Assembly (NCBI GenBank): GCA_016284235.1
Contig: JAEEOK010000117.1
Span: forward strand, 1-64,000
From: Succinivibrionaceae bacterium
Lineage (GTDB): Bacteria; Pseudomonadota; Gammaproteobacteria; Enterobacterales; Succinivibrionaceae
Direction of reading: 5' to 3'
DNA length: 64,000 nt
In this document: one piece after another, positions 39,601 through 51,645 of the stretch
Numbering within the stretch: the first letter of the stretch is position 1
Layout: every line of letters starts with the position of its first letter
The notes under the pieces: model-generated
The model's database searches: none
What the model saw: only the letters and a program-made list of their open reading frames with translations
Told to the model about the DNA's origin: nothing
Translations under genes and position numbers: made by a program

Positions 39601-42600
39601 GTGAAGAAAAAGGGATTGCAGAGAAAAAGAAGCTTAAGTTTGTTCATCTGAGAATCCATACGGATTTTTCTCTGGATGACGGTCTTCAGCATGTGGAGAC
39701 ATATTGTAAGTACGCGTCATTGAATCACTGGCCGGCTTTAGCCATAACTGATCGCATGAATGTTTGCGGTCTTGTGCGTCTTTATGCACAGGCATCTAAC
39801 GGTAACAAGGAGAAGTTTCCGGGAGGTGTTAAACCTATTGCCGCGGTTGATGTAAATGTCAGTGATGAATATGCCGAGCATGAGGCAACTCTTCTGACGC
39901 TGTATGCCATGAATGAGAACGGATATCATAACATCTGCGAGATTATATCGAGGGGGCACCGCCGCGGCAAGCAGCCGTGCAACGGAACAGAAATGCCTAC
40001 AATTGATCTGTCGTGGTTTACTGAACGAAACAGCCATGATACTTCGGCATATGCAGATGATATTATTGTTCTGTCCGGAGGAAGAGTCGGAGCTCTTGGA
40101 AAATATCTTCTTAAGGGCAGAGATGACATAGCAGAGGAACTTCTGGAATTTTACAAAAAATGGTTCCCGGATCGTTTTTATCTTGAACTTACCCGTACTG
40201 ATCGGGAAAACGAGGAGCAGTACAATCGTCTGGCCGTAGATCTGGCGCAGAAGCATGATCTTCCGGTGGTAGCAACTAATGATGTTGTGTTCATGGAGGA
40301 GGAGGACTTTTTTTACCATGAGGTAAGAGTAGCCAGCCAGATGAAATTCACAATGGCAGATCCCCGCAGACCGAAGCTTTATTCAAAGGAACAGTATCTG
40401 AAGACACAGGAGCAGATGTGTCAGCTTTTCAGTGATATTCCGGAAGCTCTTGAAAATTCTGTGGAGATAGCCAAACGCTGCAATGTGTATATTCCTCTCG
40501 GCACGCCTCATCTTCCGCGTTTCCCTGTACCGAAGGATTTTGTGCCTACTGATGATATGCGTAAGCGTGTTCTTGGAATCTGGACAGAGTATGATGCCAA
40601 GGCTGCAAAAAAACAGAATCGCGAACTGGTGGATTTTACCAAGTTTTCAGAGGAAAAACTCGCAGAGCTTGAGGATAAAATGCGGCTGTGCTGCTATTTG
40701 ATCTGGCAGTCTGAGACAGGTCTTGAGAAGCGTCTTGCCGTGCTGTTTCCTGATGAGGCAAAACGCAGTGATGAGCGTCCGAAGTATTATGAGCGCCTTT
40801 ATATGGAACTCGGCGTTGTTATCGGAATGGATTTCCCGGGATATTTCCTTATAGTGATGGAGTTTATACAGTGGGCCAAGTCTCACGGTATTCCTATCGG
40901 TCCTGGAAGAGGCTCCGGTGCCGGCTCTCTTGTTGCCTACTCCATTAAGATTACTGATCTCAACCCTCTTGATTTTGCTCTTCTTTTTGAAAGATTTCTG
41001 AATCCTGAGCGAGTTTCCATGCCTGATTTTGATATAGACATCTGCAAGGATCGGCGCGGAGAGGTTATTCAGCATGTCGCGGATCTGTATGGTCATGATG
41101 CTGTGTCGCAGATTATTACCTTTGGAACAATGGCGGCCAAGGCTGCGATAAAGGATGTGGCAAGAACACTTAACATGTCGTACACCTTTGGCGATCAGCT
41201 GGCCAAACTTATCCCGGCCGCTCCCGGAACCAAGATAAATGATGCTTTTGATGTTGAAAAGAATACCAAGCATCCGGAGGATGTTGAGCTTCTTAAAAAC
41301 CGTTATGAAAGCGAGCCCGAGGTAAAGGAGGTTATTGACATTGCCCGTAAGCTTGAGGGCGTTACCAAGAGTACCGGCAAGCATGCCGGAGGTGTGGTTA
41401 TATCTCCTTCGACCATTGTCGATTATTCTCCAATCGCTCTTGATACGGATAACAACCCGGTAACCCAGTACGACAAGCACGACATTGAAGATGCCGGCCT
41501 TATCAAATTTGACTTTCTCGGACTTAAGACTATTACACTGATTAAGACTGCACTGGACAGAATCAATGAGCGCATGAAGCGTCAGGGCAGGGATCCGGTT
41601 GATATAGATACCATACCCCTTGATGACAAGCAGTGTTACGAGGTTCTCATGTCCTGTGAAACAACCGGAGTGTTCCAGCTTGAATCAAGAGGAATGCGGG
41701 ATCTGATCTCAAAGCTCAAGCCGGACCGCTTTGACGATATGATTGCTCTTGTGGCGCTGTTCAGACCGGGACCTTTGGAATCCGGTATGGTTGATAACTA
41801 TATCAACCGCAAGCACGGAAGAGAGGAGGTTTCTTATCCGATGCCCGAGTACCAGCACGAGTGTCTGAAGCCTATTCTTGAGTCAACCTACGGTGTGGTT
41901 GTATATCAGGAGCAGGTTATGCAGCTTGCTCAGGCTCTTTCCGGATATACGCTCGGCGAAGCGGATCTTCTCCGGCGCGCCATGGGTAAGAAGATCCAGG
42001 AGGAAATGATACGTAACCGCAATATCTTTGTGGAAGGTGCTGTTAAGCTCGGGCGGGACGCATCTATTGCCGGTAAGATTTATGATATTGTTGAAAAGTT
42101 TGCCGGCTACGGATTTAACAAATCCCACAGCGCCGCCTATGCACTGGTGGCATATCAGACATTATGGATGAAGGTTCATTATCCGGCTGACTATCTTGCC
42201 GCTCTGATGACCGGTGACAAGGACAGCAAGGATAAAATAGTTGCCTATGTTGCCGAACTGAGAAGACTCGGAATTAGGATCTGTCCTCCTGATGTTAATC
42301 TGTGTCAGTATGATTTTATTGCGAGTGATGATGGAGCCGTGATTTACGGTCTTTGCGGTATATCAGGAATCGGAGAGGGAGCGGTGGAAGAAATTGTCAG
42401 CCACCGCAAGGACGGACCGTATAAAGATATTTTTGATTTCTGCTGTCGTGTTGATTTGAAAAAATTCAGCAGAAACTCGCTTGAAACGCTTACCTGGGTC
42501 GGAGCTTTCGACAGTATTGGACCGCACAGAAATGCCATTCTGGAATCTCTTGATGTGGCTATAAAATATGCAAATGACAGGAATGCTGATGAAATGGAGG

Positions 42601-43361
42601 GGCAGTTCGATTTGTTCAGCACCGGTAAATCAGTTGATCCTTACCGTCCGACTTATGCTGATAAACCTGAACTACCTGATATTGCATGGCTGACCAAGGA
42701 AAAGCATTACCTCGGACTTTACCTGACCGGTCATCCGATTAACCAGTACCGCAGCGAAATATCCCACTACGGCGCAACCAAGATCAAGGATCTTACGCCG
42801 GTATCCGGACACACCGGCGGCAATGACAGTCAGGTGACGGTTATCGGTTATGCACATGAGGTCAGGTGGATTACCACTAAAAAGGGTACAAGAATGGCCA
42901 CCATTCTTCTTGATGACGGAACTGGTGATATTACTGTGCTTGCTTTTGCCCGTACGGTCGAAAAATGTGAGGAGTACATCCAGCAGGATACCGTTTTGTT
43001 CATCAGGGGCTCTGTGAAACCGGATTACAGATCGGCCCAGGATGAAAATTCAGAGGATCTGCCGATAAATCTGATTGCAGATGATGTTATTTCCCTGACA
43101 TCAGCCCGTAATGAAAATGCCGCGTGCATACTGGTTACCGTTAGAGAGGAACAGTGCAGCGATAAGTTTATATATCAGCTTATGGGTCTCCTGGAGCAGT
43201 ACCGATCTGAAAACGAGCTTCCCGTAAAACTCTGCTACAAGACCGGCAAGGGCTGCATTGTGCTTGATCCTGACAAGGCATTTAGGGTAAGACCGAGTGA
43301 CGAACTGCTTATTGATCTTCAGACACTTGTAGGAAAGGATCAGATAAGCGTTGAATTTTAA
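39597..43361 (+). CDS. dnaE: DNA polymerase III subunit alpha
   Basis: PHP domain start; [49 protein letters not shown]. Confidence 0.97.
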   Translation: MSEEKGIAEKKKLKFVHLRIHTDFSLDDGLQHVETYCKYASLNHWPALAITDRMNVCGLVRLYAQASNGNKEKFPGGVKPIAAVDVNVSDEYAEHEATLLTLYAMNENGYHNICEIISRGHRRGKQPCNGTEMPTIDLSWFTERNSHDTSAYADDIIVLSGGRVGALGKYLLKGRDDIAEELLEFYKKWFPDRFYLELTRTDRENEEQYNRLAVDLAQKHDLPVVATNDVVFMEEEDFFYHEVRVASQMKFTMADPRRPKLYSKEQYLKTQEQMCQLFSDIPEALENSVEIAKRCNVYIPLGTPHLPRFPVPKDFVPTDDMRKRVLGIWTEYDAKAAKKQNRELVDFTKFSEEKLAELEDKMRLCCYLIWQSETGLEKRLAVLFPDEAKRSDERPKYYERLYMELGVVIGMDFPGYFLIVMEFIQWAKSHGIPIGPGRGSGAGSLVAYSIKITDLNPLDFALLFERFLNPERVSMPDFDIDICKDRRGEVIQHVADLYGHDAVSQIITFGTMAAKAAIKDVARTLNMSYTFGDQLAKLIPAAPGTKINDAFDVEKNTKHPEDVELLKNRYESEPEVKEVIDIARKLEGVTKSTGKHAGGVVISPSTIVDYSPIALDTDNNPVTQYDKHDIEDAGLIKFDFLGLKTITLIKTALDRINERMKRQGRDPVDIDTIPLDDKQCYEVLMSCETTGVFQLESRGMRDLISKLKPDRFDDMIALVALFRPGPLESGMVDNYINRKHGREEVSYPMPEYQHECLKPILESTYGVVVYQEQVMQLAQALSGYTLGEADLLRRAMGKKIQEEMIRNRNIFVEGAVKLGRDASIAGKIYDIVEKFAGYGFNKSHSAAYALVAYQTLWMKVHYPADYLAALMTGDKDSKDKIVAYVAELRRLGIRICPPDVNLCQYDFIASDDGAVIYGLCGISGIGEGAVEEIVSHRKDGPYKDIFDFCCRVDLKKFSRNSLETLTWVGAFDSIGPHRNAILESLDVAIKYANDRNADEMEGQFDLFSTGKSVDPYRPTYADKPELPDIAWLTKEKHYLGLYLTGHPINQYRSEISHYGATKIKDLTPVSGHTGGNDSQVTVIGYAHEVRWITTKKGTRMATILLDDGTGDITVLAFARTVEKCEEYIQQDTVLFIRGSVKPDYRSAQDENSEDLPINLIADDVISLTSARNENAACILVTVREEQCSDKFIYQLMGLLEQYRSENELPVKLCYKTGKGCIVLDPDKAFRVRPSDELLIDLQTLVGKDQISVEF

Positions 43362-43372
43362 AGGAGTGAGAA

Positions 43373-43798
43373 GTGCCCGGTTTGAGAAAGACTTACACTG
43401 TTGCCTTGCTTATAATGTCTCTGATTCTTGTTACAAGAGTTCTTCATTATGCCATGGGACATTATGATAATAGGACAAACAGAAGGGAGGATGCGCTCAA
43501 TGTTCTCGGACACGCTGTCGCCGGCAAGCTGAGCAAAATCAGTTACGGAGGCTCTAAGGTAAGGATAGTTTCCGCCGGAGCTGACGGAGAAAATGCGGTA
43601 TATGCAAGGCTTAGGATTTATGCCGGCACAGATGCGATATTAAAGCTCAGAGGCAGTCAGCTGTCAGAATCCGAACTCAGAAACTCGGTATGCAGGGGTC
43701 GTGACAAACTGGCTCTGAAGTATGTGGATAAAATCAGAATTGAATATGAAAACAAAAACGGTGAGGAAGTTTTAAGATCGACATTTGACGGATGCTGA
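43373..43798 (+). CDS. Hypothetical protein with N-terminal hydrophobic segment
   Basis: ORF 12 bp after dnaE with LRKTYTVALLIMSLILVTRVLHYAMG; no family recognised. Confidence 0.5.
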   Translation: MPGLRKTYTVALLIMSLILVTRVLHYAMGHYDNRTNRREDALNVLGHAVAGKLSKISYGGSKVRIVSAGADGENAVYARLRIYAGTDAILKLRGSQLSESELRNSVCRGRDKLALKYVDKIRIEYENKNGEEVLRSTFDGC

Positions 43799-44034
43799 AT
43801 GAAAAATATATGAACTGCTTTATCTCAGTTTTGTTGTAAATAAAGCAGGTTCATGGTATCCCAGCTGCTGTGATGTTTTATTTTGTGATCTTCTCTGTAT
43901 GCTTAATCTTTTTAGGATGCATTGAGGGGTAATATGTAAAAAATAATTATGTTTTTTTGCTATAATACCGTAAATTTACGTATCGCTGTTACAGAAAGCG
44001 ATGCTTAGTAGTGTAGTTTTTATTAGGATGAGTT

Positions 44035-44991
44035 ATGGATTTAAATTTCTTGGATTTCGAACAGAAAATTGCTGAGCTGATTGCGCAGACCAATGAACTC
44101 AAAAGGGTAAGCGAGTCCAACGGCGGTGAAGTCGATCTGTCAAAAACCATAAGTTCTCTTGAGCATGCAACGGATAAGCTTACTAAGGAAGTATTTTCAA
44201 ATCTGGGAGCATGGCAGATTTCCCGATTGTCGCGTCATCCTATGCGTCCGTATTCTCTGGATTATATAAGTCGTATATTTACTGAATTTGACGAACTCTG
44301 CGGAGATCGTAATTTCTCTGATGATCAGGCTATTGTTGGCGGTACTGCAAGAATTGACGGCAAACCATGTATGGTTATAGGCCATCAGAAGGGCAGGGAT
44401 ACCCAGGAAAAAATCAAACGCAACTTCGGAATGCCTCGCCCTGAGGGTTACCGCAAGGCTCTCCGCCTGATGCGTCTTGCTGAACGTTTTCATATGCCGA
44501 TCTTTACATTTATTGATACCCCGGGTGCATATCCCGGAGTCGGAGCCGAAGAGCGCGGTCAGGCTGAGGCAATAGCTAAAAATCTGAAGATAATGAGTGC
44601 ATTGAAAGTTCCTGTTGTCTGTACGGTTATCGGTGAAGGAGGATCCGGCGGAGCTCTCGCCATAGGCGTTGGTGACAGAGTGAATATGATGCAGTATTCC
44701 ACATACTCGGTTATTTCTCCTGAAGGTTGTGCTTCCATTCTCTGGAAGAGTGCCGACAAGGCATCAACGGCGGCTGAAGCCATGAATATTACAGCTGACA
44801 AACTCCTTTCTCTTAAACTCATCGATAATGTGGTTGAGGAGCCTCTTGGAGGTGCTCACCGCGATTACGATAAAGCGGCGGAAAATCTTAAGGTACGCAT
44901 CCTTGCCGATCTGGATGAATTGTCAGCTTTGTCTGCAGATGAACTGCTGGAGCATAGATTTAATCGTCTGATGTCCTACGGTTACTGCTGA
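44035..44991 (+). CDS. accA: Acetyl-CoA carboxylase carboxyltransferase subunit alpha
   Basis: [22 protein letters not shown]...[24 protein letters not shown]. Confidence 0.97.
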   Translation: MDLNFLDFEQKIAELIAQTNELKRVSESNGGEVDLSKTISSLEHATDKLTKEVFSNLGAWQISRLSRHPMRPYSLDYISRIFTEFDELCGDRNFSDDQAIVGGTARIDGKPCMVIGHQKGRDTQEKIKRNFGMPRPEGYRKALRLMRLAERFHMPIFTFIDTPGAYPGVGAEERGQAEAIAKNLKIMSALKVPVVCTVIGEGGSGGALAIGVGDRVNMMQYSTYSVISPEGCASILWKSADKASTAAEAMNITADKLLSLKLIDNVVEEPLGGAHRDYDKAAENLKVRILADLDELSALSADELLEHRFNRLMSYGYC

Positions 44992-44997
44992 TAATCA

Positions 44998-46323
44998 ATG
45001 AAACCTTCATCATGCACAGTCTCTCTTGAGCAGCGTTTCAGAGAGGCTTTTTTGTATCTTGATCCTGCTCCGCGCCATGGTGTTATTGCATTGTCCGGCG
45101 GTGCTGATTCTGTGGTTCTTGCCTGGCTTCTTACGCATTTAAAATCTCTCTTTTCTGATGACTTCATGCTCGAGGCTGTGTATGTTCATCACGGTATCAG
45201 TTCTCATGCCGATGAGTGGGCACAGTTCTGTTCATCATATGCCGCCTCTCTTGGCATACCTTTCACCTGTGAAAGGGTAAAACTTGATTATTCAAATGGA
45301 GACGGCGTGGAGGCAGCCGCACGCAGAGCAAGATATGAGGTTCTTGGCAGGCATATGAGAGGATCAGAATCTGTTCTTTTTACTGCTCATCATGCCAATG
45401 ATCAGGCAGAAACATTTATGCTGGCGCTGAAAAGAGGTTCCGGACTTCCAGGACTTGCCTCCATGCAGACCGTAAGAGATTTTGCTGGAGGCAGACTTTT
45501 CCGTCCAATGCTTAAAATCAGCCGTTCTGACATAGAACAATTTGCCTTGGAGCATGATCTTTCGTATGTTACTGATGATTCCAATGCTGATGAGCATTAT
45601 GATCGTAATTTTCTCCGCCACCGGATTATTCCTCTCCTTCAGGAGCGGTTTCCAGGTTTTCTTGATATGGTCGGATACAGTGCCGGTTATATAGCTGAAG
45701 CCGATATGATAGTATCCCAGGTGGCTGAATCTGATTTTTCCGCCTGTCGTCTCACTGATTCCTCACTCAGAATTTCAGAACTTTCAAGTCTTTCTGCTCC
45801 AAGGGCGGCAAATGTGCTGCGGTACCTGTGGCACAGGGTGACCGGATCATATCCGTCGCGCAGCCTTATAAAAAGTGTGCTGAATGAAATTATTCCCGCA
45901 CGGTGCGACGCCAGTCCGTGTTTTGTCGAGGACGGTTATTCATGCAGAAGGTTCAGGGACGGTGTCTATGTCGTCAGGGAGCAGGAGCAGTCTTATAAAG
46001 GCCGGATCAGAGTTGAAACCGGATGCATTTTTGAATTAGGAGGGCATCACTGGATCCTGGAGCAGTCTTCTGGCTGCGGTTTTGCCGAACTGCCTGAATA
46101 CCTGTCTTTTGATTATCCTTTCAGCACAGTTCTTCATCCTTATACAAGACAGCACAGCAGAAGTCTTAAGAAGATTTTTTCAGAACTCAACATACCTGTG
46201 TGGGAGAGAACAGGCATACCTCTTGTTGTTTCAAAGGACGCTGTGCTGGGAATATTTCCGGAACTTCCAAATCGATCGTGCTTTACAGGCGAGAACGGGT
46301 ATATATTCAGACGTCTTGACTGA
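44998..46323 (+). CDS. tilS: tRNA(Ile)-lysidine synthase
   Basis: IALSGGADSVVLAWLL (SGGxDS), HHANDQAETFMLALKRGSGLPGLASM. Confidence 0.95.
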   Translation: MKPSSCTVSLEQRFREAFLYLDPAPRHGVIALSGGADSVVLAWLLTHLKSLFSDDFMLEAVYVHHGISSHADEWAQFCSSYAASLGIPFTCERVKLDYSNGDGVEAAARRARYEVLGRHMRGSESVLFTAHHANDQAETFMLALKRGSGLPGLASMQTVRDFAGGRLFRPMLKISRSDIEQFALEHDLSYVTDDSNADEHYDRNFLRHRIIPLLQERFPGFLDMVGYSAGYIAEADMIVSQVAESDFSACRLTDSSLRISELSSLSAPRAANVLRYLWHRVTGSYPSRSLIKSVLNEIIPARCDASPCFVEDGYSCRRFRDGVYVVREQEQSYKGRIRVETGCIFELGGHHWILEQSSGCGFAELPEYLSFDYPFSTVLHPYTRQHSRSLKKIFSELNIPVWERTGIPLVVSKDAVLGIFPELPNRSCFTGENGYIFRRLD

Positions 46324-46750
46324 GACCAGCGATTTATCCGGCATATAACCAGACATCAGCAGTTATATTTTGTTTTAATTATCTGATCAACGGCTTCTTC
46401 TGATATTCTTACTCTGTCATCCGGTTCTACTGCTGCTAATTTTCAACTCTTAGAACTGCTATTTCGGTTTTGGCTTTAGACAGCAGAACCAAATCTGCAA
46501 AACTTTCACCGGATTCCATGTTTGATTTGTGATCCTTTATGATAGAGGCACTGTTTGTTAGAAGTCCGTTCATGAAGCAGGTTTTTACTGCACTATAAAA
46601 AAAAGAAAGTGCATCGGCATAACCAATGCACAAACAAAATCTCAATGAGCAAAATTTCCACTAACATATGTTTAGAGTGTGTTTTTTTCAAAAAGTTCCA
46701 TAAAAAATATAATTTGATAAAAACTTATCCAACTTATGTTTTAATCACGC

Positions 46751-47971
46751 CTATCCGAGCCTGATAAGTCGGGCCATATAGAATCCGTCAAATCCCGTCT
46801 CAGACGGATAGACAGTCCGTTGCTCCTCCAGTTTGTATTCGTCAGGATGATTCTTCAAAAAGTTTCTTATCTGAAGCTCGTTTTCAACCGGCATTATGGA
46901 GCAGGTTGAATAGACCAGCTTCCCGCCGGTTTTTACCATCTTTGAATAATTTTCAAGTATTTCCGCCTGGGTGGCATACAGTGCATTCAGACGGGATGCT
47001 GTATCAGACCATTTTATATCAGGATTTCTTTTTAGTACGCCAAGGCCCGAGCATGGAACATCAAGCAGTACGCGATCTGCAGAGCCGTGCAGGCGTTTAA
47101 TAACCTTGCTGGAGTCTATCAGCCTTGTTTCAATGTTGAATGCACCTCCTCTCTTGGCTCTCTGCTTAAGATTTTTCAGCTTCCATTCAGCAACATCCAT
47201 GGCTATGATTGTGCCCTTTCCCTTTGTCAGAGCAGCAAGATGCATTGTTTTACCGCCGGCACCGCTGCATGCGTCGATTATTCTCATTCCGGGGTGAACA
47301 TCAAGAAACGGTGCTATGAGCTGAGAACCTGCATCCTGTTGTTCAAAAAAACCGTTGGCAAAAGCATTCATTTTAAAAAGGGATGCGTCAGACAGTATTT
47401 CAAGTGCGGTTGGTACTCCTTCAACATCTCTGGTGTTGACATTTGAGCGCAGAAGCGTTCTGACAAGCTCTTCCTTTGTTGTTTTAAGAGTGTTTACTCT
47501 GATGAACCTTTTGGGTGCGTCTGCCAGTGCATGACGCTCTGCCGGCCATCTTTCTCCAAGTTCATAATCTCCGTGAACTTCAAGCCACTCGGGACAGCCG
47601 TCAAGCAGAGGCTTATTCTTTTTCAGATCCTTGTTTCTTACACGTACTTCATTGACATTCAAAGGAGGTGTTCTTGCACCTTCCGTCTGATGCAGATTGT
47701 TGATTATGTGCCATACATGTACCAGATTATCAATGTTGGTCGCCGATTCTGTCTGTTTTACCTTTATATCAAGAAGTTTGAGAAAATAATTCAGTCGACG
47801 CATGATGTCGCCTACGACCCTTGTTATAAGAGCCTGTTCCCTGTTGCAGACGTTTACCTTGTGAAAGAAAATTGAATATGATTCATCTATGCTTTTATCT
47901 TCATGAAGAATGGCATGGAGTACTGATGTTGCCAGTCGGAACTGGAAAGGTGTAAGAGTATTTATTTTCAT
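46751..47971 (-). CDS. RsmB/NOP-family rRNA (cytosine-5) methyltransferase
   Basis: DACSGAGGKTMHLAALTKGKGTIIAMDVAEWKL...VLLDVPCSGLGVLKRNPDIKW...YSTCSIMPVENE. Confidence 0.88.
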   Translation of the reverse strand: MKINTLTPFQFRLATSVLHAILHEDKSIDESYSIFFHKVNVCNREQALITRVVGDIMRRLNYFLKLLDIKVKQTESATNIDNLVHVWHIINNLHQTEGARTPPLNVNEVRVRNKDLKKNKPLLDGCPEWLEVHGDYELGERWPAERHALADAPKRFIRVNTLKTTKEELVRTLLRSNVNTRDVEGVPTALEILSDASLFKMNAFANGFFEQQDAGSQLIAPFLDVHPGMRIIDACSGAGGKTMHLAALTKGKGTIIAMDVAEWKLKNLKQRAKRGGAFNIETRLIDSSKVIKRLHGSADRVLLDVPCSGLGVLKRNPDIKWSDTASRLNALYATQAEILENYSKMVKTGGKLVYSTCSIMPVENELQIRNFLKNHPDEYKLEEQRTVYPSETGFDGFYMARLIRLG

Positions 47972-47989
47972 ATGAAAGCTTTGTCAGGA

Positions 47990-48589
47990 TCAGAATGTAA
48001 TTTCGTCAAGAGTTTTGGAAAAACTGGGCAGAAAAACATCTTCAAAATATTTTATTGCAGGTGATTTTGCTGCTCTTTCGTCAAGAGAGGCGCGAAGCCT
48101 TTCCGATGCTGCAGAGAATTCGGTATTGTTGGCTTTGATTTCTGTCATGCATTTTATATATGCACACATTGTATCAGCGTCCTTGACGATCCTCATAACG
48201 CGCTCATCGGCTCCGCTTCCTGTTATTATGCCTCTGAATGTATCTCTAAACTCCTCCGGCAGCATGGCGATAAGTTTTTCCTCTGCCATTATCTCGAGTT
48301 TTTTGTACTCTTTGGCAATGTCTCTGTTCTGATATTTGACCGGAGTCGGCAGATCACCGGTAAATACCTCCGGGGCGTCATGGTATAAGGCTACAACGGC
48401 AGCCGCTGAGGCATCAATGTCTGAACCGGTCAGTTTATTTTCTATGAGGGCCATCATGTGGGCAATCATGGCTACCTGGAGACTGTGCTCCGCTATATTT
48501 TCGGTGCTGACATTTCGCATCAGCGCCCACCTGCCAATCAGAGACATTCTGGCAAGCTGTGCAAAAAAATGGCTTTTTTCCTTATTCAT
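47990..48589 (-). CDS. yfbR: 5'-deoxynucleotidase YfbR
   Basis: LARMSLIGRWALMRNVSTENIAEHSLQVAMIAH...ALYHDAPEVFTGDLPTPVKY; next to alaA as in E. coli. Confidence 0.93.
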   Translation of the reverse strand: MNKEKSHFFAQLARMSLIGRWALMRNVSTENIAEHSLQVAMIAHMMALIENKLTGSDIDASAAAVVALYHDAPEVFTGDLPTPVKYQNRDIAKEYKKLEIMAEEKLIAMLPEEFRDTFRGIITGSGADERVMRIVKDADTMCAYIKCMTEIKANNTEFSAASERLRASLDERAAKSPAIKYFEDVFLPSFSKTLDEITF

Positions 48590-48594
48590 ATCTT

Positions 48595-49806
48595 TTATTG
48601 ATGATAGGTTTTCAGAAAATGAGCAAATCTTGATGCCGCATCTTTAAGAATTTCCTCATTAGGAATAAACGTGACTCTGAAATGATCCGGTCTTGACCAG
48701 TTGAAACCGGTTCCCTGGACAATCAGGAGATGCTCCTGTCTGAGCAGATCGAGCACCATTTTCCCGTCATCCTTGATGTTGTACTTCTTTATGTCAATTT
48801 TCGGGAACATATAAAGAGCGGCCTTCGGCTTTACTGCAGTGATACCCGGTATTTGCGTGAAAAGATCATAAACGAGATCTCTCTGTCTTCTGAGTTTTCC
48901 TCCGGGAACTATCAGCTCATTGATTGACTGATATCCGCCGAGAGCTGTCGGAATTGCCATCTGGAATGGAACATTGGCACAAAGACGCATGGTGGCAAGC
49001 AGCTCCAGACCGCTGATGTATCCAGCCGCCTTGTTTTTCGGTCCGCTGACCACCATCCAGCCCTGTCTGAAACCGCAGGCACGGTATGCCTTGGACAGTC
49101 CGTTGAAGGTTATGGTTAGAACATCGTCGCTGAGTGTGCACAGACTGCGATGTGCTGTATCATCATAGAGAATCTTGTCATATATTTCATCTGCATAAAT
49201 AATCAGATCATGCTGCCTTGCAACCTCTATGATTTCAAGAAGTATGTCGGTGCTGTACACGGCTCCTGTCGGATTGTTAGGATTGATGAGGATGATACCC
49301 CGGGTTCTTGATGTTATTTTCTTTTTGATGTCGGCAACATCAGGAAACCATCCCTGCTGCTCGTCACAGATATAGTGAACAGCCTTGCCTCCTGCAAGGT
49401 TTACTGCAGCAGTCCACAGCGGATAGTCCGGTGCCGGTACAAGCATTTCATCGCCGTTGTTGAGAAGTGCCTGCATTGACTGAACAATAAGTTCTGAACA
49501 TCCGTTGCCGATAAAGACATCGTTGACATCCACATCCCGGAGTCCCTTCTGCTGATAGTGCTGAACAATAGCCTTGCGGGCGGTGAACAGTCCCTTTGAA
49601 TCACAGTAACCCTGATTCTGCGGAAGATTGACGATAACATCCTTCACTATTTCTTCCGGAGCGTCAAAGCCGAAAGGCGCCAGGTTTCCGATATTAAGCT
49701 TAAGAATGCGGTGTCCTTCCTCTTCCAGTCTCCTGGCTTCCTGATGTACGCTTCCTCTTATGTCGTAGCATACATTGTCTAATTTATGAGCTTTATCTAT
49801 AAACAT
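48595..49806 (-). CDS. alaA: Glutamate-pyruvate aminotransferase AlaA
   Basis: RGSVHQEARRLEEEGHRILKLNIGNLAPFGFDAPEEI...INPNNPTGAVYS...FNGLSKAYRACGFRQGWM. Confidence 0.93.
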   Translation of the reverse strand: MFIDKAHKLDNVCYDIRGSVHQEARRLEEEGHRILKLNIGNLAPFGFDAPEEIVKDVIVNLPQNQGYCDSKGLFTARKAIVQHYQQKGLRDVDVNDVFIGNGCSELIVQSMQALLNNGDEMLVPAPDYPLWTAAVNLAGGKAVHYICDEQQGWFPDVADIKKKITSRTRGIILINPNNPTGAVYSTDILLEIIEVARQHDLIIYADEIYDKILYDDTAHRSLCTLSDDVLTITFNGLSKAYRACGFRQGWMVVSGPKNKAAGYISGLELLATMRLCANVPFQMAIPTALGGYQSINELIVPGGKLRRQRDLVYDLFTQIPGITAVKPKAALYMFPKIDIKKYNIKDDGKMVLDLLRQEHLLIVQGTGFNWSRPDHFRVTFIPNEEILKDAASRFAHFLKTYHQ

Positions 49807-49977
49807 TTTTTATAACCTTTCGTATGACCGTGTCTATGTAAAACGAGTCTGTGTCCTTTCCTTTGATTATATCACGTGAGCATTGCATATTTTCCGTCCG
49901 GTTGAACTTTTGCTGGTGAAACTGTATTGCATACCCTTTACCGCATTCCTGCTCTGAGCATTCCGGACAGAACTGCT

Positions 49978-51645
49978 TTACTGCCTGAAAACCGGAGTTT
50001 TCTCTTCTCTTAAGTATTCAAGAAGATTCCGCTCATATTCAAAATGAGGAAGAAGTTTATTTTCATCATTCATCAGTTTGTACTCCGCCGTGTCAGGAGA
50101 ATAGTCATTGGTAAAAACAACAAAAGGTACGAGGTTGTTGTTTACCGTTTTTACATAGCCTGCGAGGTTTCGGACATGTCTGATGGTTCCTGTTTTTGCA
50201 ATGATATTTCCTTTGAGAGGAGGCTTTATCACGCTGGCTCTTTTCAGCATTGTACCGCTTTCTCCTGAAACAGGAAGCAGATCGAGAATATGAAGTCTGC
50301 TGTCATTGTTTTTTATGTACTTCAATACCTGAAGCATGGTGCTGACTGTGATCAGATTGTATGATGACAGTCCGCTGCCGTCATATAGATCCGCACCTGC
50401 GAACTGTATACCGGCCTTTTCTTTCAGAATGCCTTTTACACCCTGCGCTGCGCTGTATATGGTAACCGGTTTTTTCAGATAGGATCTGGCAGCGGCTGCG
50501 GCAATTGCTTCAGCATAGAGGTTGTCGGAAAATTTGAGCATATGCTTTACCATGACCGGAAGTTCTGCCGAAACCGAGGTATCAAGAACAGTAAAACCAT
50601 CGACCGGTCTGCTGGAGAAATCGATTTTTCCGGTATATGAAATGCCTACTTTTCTCATGGCAAGGCGGATAATATCCTTTGCCCAGAGTTTCGGATCCTG
50701 CACGGCAAATTTGAAATTCTGCAGATAAGTGCGTCTGCGGTTGAGTTCTTCATTAAAGCATCCTGTTACTCTGTACGTATTGTCGATAGACGGTTCAACA
50801 ATAAGAGGACAGCTGCCGTCAGCTATATCCTGTTTCGGTTTCGGCTCGACGTCGAATGCTATTTTAACAGGCTGATACTCTGTCAGCATCGGCTGTGAGA
50901 AGGTCCTTGCCCCCCTGTTAAGATTTGCTTTTGTTATTACGCAGTTGTGATCAATTATTATTCCGCCGGCTGGTGCGGCAAAGCACAGAGTAAGATCCTC
51001 CCATGGCCATCCGGCTCCTCTGGTGTATCCCTTAAAAACGCTTGAATTTATAATGATGTCGCCCTTAATTTTTCTGACACCGCTATCTTTCAGATTCTGG
51101 AACATTTTTACCAGTTTTTCAGATGTGAATGTCGGATCTCCGGAAAATTCAATAATCAGATTACCGTCGATGATGCCGTTGCTTTGCTGCTTTCTTGCAT
51201 TTTTGGCGTCTGTTCTGATACTGGTCTTGAATCTGTATCCGCTGCCTAGCTGAGTAAGTGCAGCTGCTGCTGTAAGAACCTTCATGGTGGATGCCGGCGA
51301 CATCAGACGGTTTAGATTTCTGCCGCCATCCTGCTTTCCCGGAAGTGACCATGCGGAGCCTACAAGACTGCCGTTGGCTGTTCTGATAGGAGATGGTGCC
51401 GGAACTGTCTGTGTTTCTTTGATCTTTGTATTCTGATTTGATCGTGAATGGACCTGAACATTCTGATTTGATCGCGAATGGCCCCGAGCACTCTGATTTG
51501 TCCGTGAATGGACCTGAGTACTGTGCGGTTTTGCTGAAACACTGTGATTTCTGCTGACAGTCCGGGCATCAGTTATGCTGATACCGCTGGTTATCAGTCC
51601 TGCAATAATTGCGGTTACGGTTAATATTTTACGGTATGAATTCAT
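49978..51645 (-). CDS. dacB: D-alanyl-D-alanine carboxypeptidase/endopeptidase (PBP4)
   Basis: SPASTMK (SxxK), SDN, KTGT motifs; N-terminal signal and repeat linker. Confidence 0.9.
   Translation of the reverse strand: MNSYRKILTVTAIIAGLITSGISITDARTVSRNHSVSAKPHSTQVHSRTNQSARGHSRSNQNVQVHSRSNQNTKIKETQTVPAPSPIRTANGSLVGSAWSLPGKQDGGRNLNRLMSPASTMKVLTAAAALTQLGSGYRFKTSIRTDAKNARKQQSNGIIDGNLIIEFSGDPTFTSEKLVKMFQNLKDSGVRKIKGDIIINSSVFKGYTRGAGWPWEDLTLCFAAPAGGIIIDHNCVITKANLNRGARTFSQPMLTEYQPVKIAFDVEPKPKQDIADGSCPLIVEPSIDNTYRVTGCFNEELNRRRTYLQNFKFAVQDPKLWAKDIIRLAMRKVGISYTGKIDFSSRPVDGFTVLDTSVSAELPVMVKHMLKFSDNLYAEAIAAAAARSYLKKPVTIYSAAQGVKGILKEKAGIQFAGADLYDGSGLSSYNLITVSTMLQVLKYIKNNDSRLHILDLLPVSGESGTMLKRASVIKPPLKGNIIAKTGTIRHVRNLAGYVKTVNNNLVPFVVFTNDYSPDTAEYKLMNDENKLLPHFEYERNLLEYLREEKTPVFRQ
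51431..51520. repeat. Three 30-bp tandem repeats within dacB
   Basis: Units at 51431, 51461 and 51491 encoding (V/G)HSR(S/T)NQ(S/N)xx. Confidence 0.85.

Noticed and set aside
40647-41480. 277-aa minus-strand ORF opposite dnaE
   Set aside because: Long, but entirely inside conserved dnaE coding sequence; typical antisense shadow ORF.
46380-46645. Possible frameshifted small gene on the minus strand (…LSKAKTEIAVLRVEN / KLAAVEPDDRVRISEEAVDQIIKTKYNC)
   Set aside because: The two frames join suggestively, but no family (including FlgM, considered) fits convincingly.
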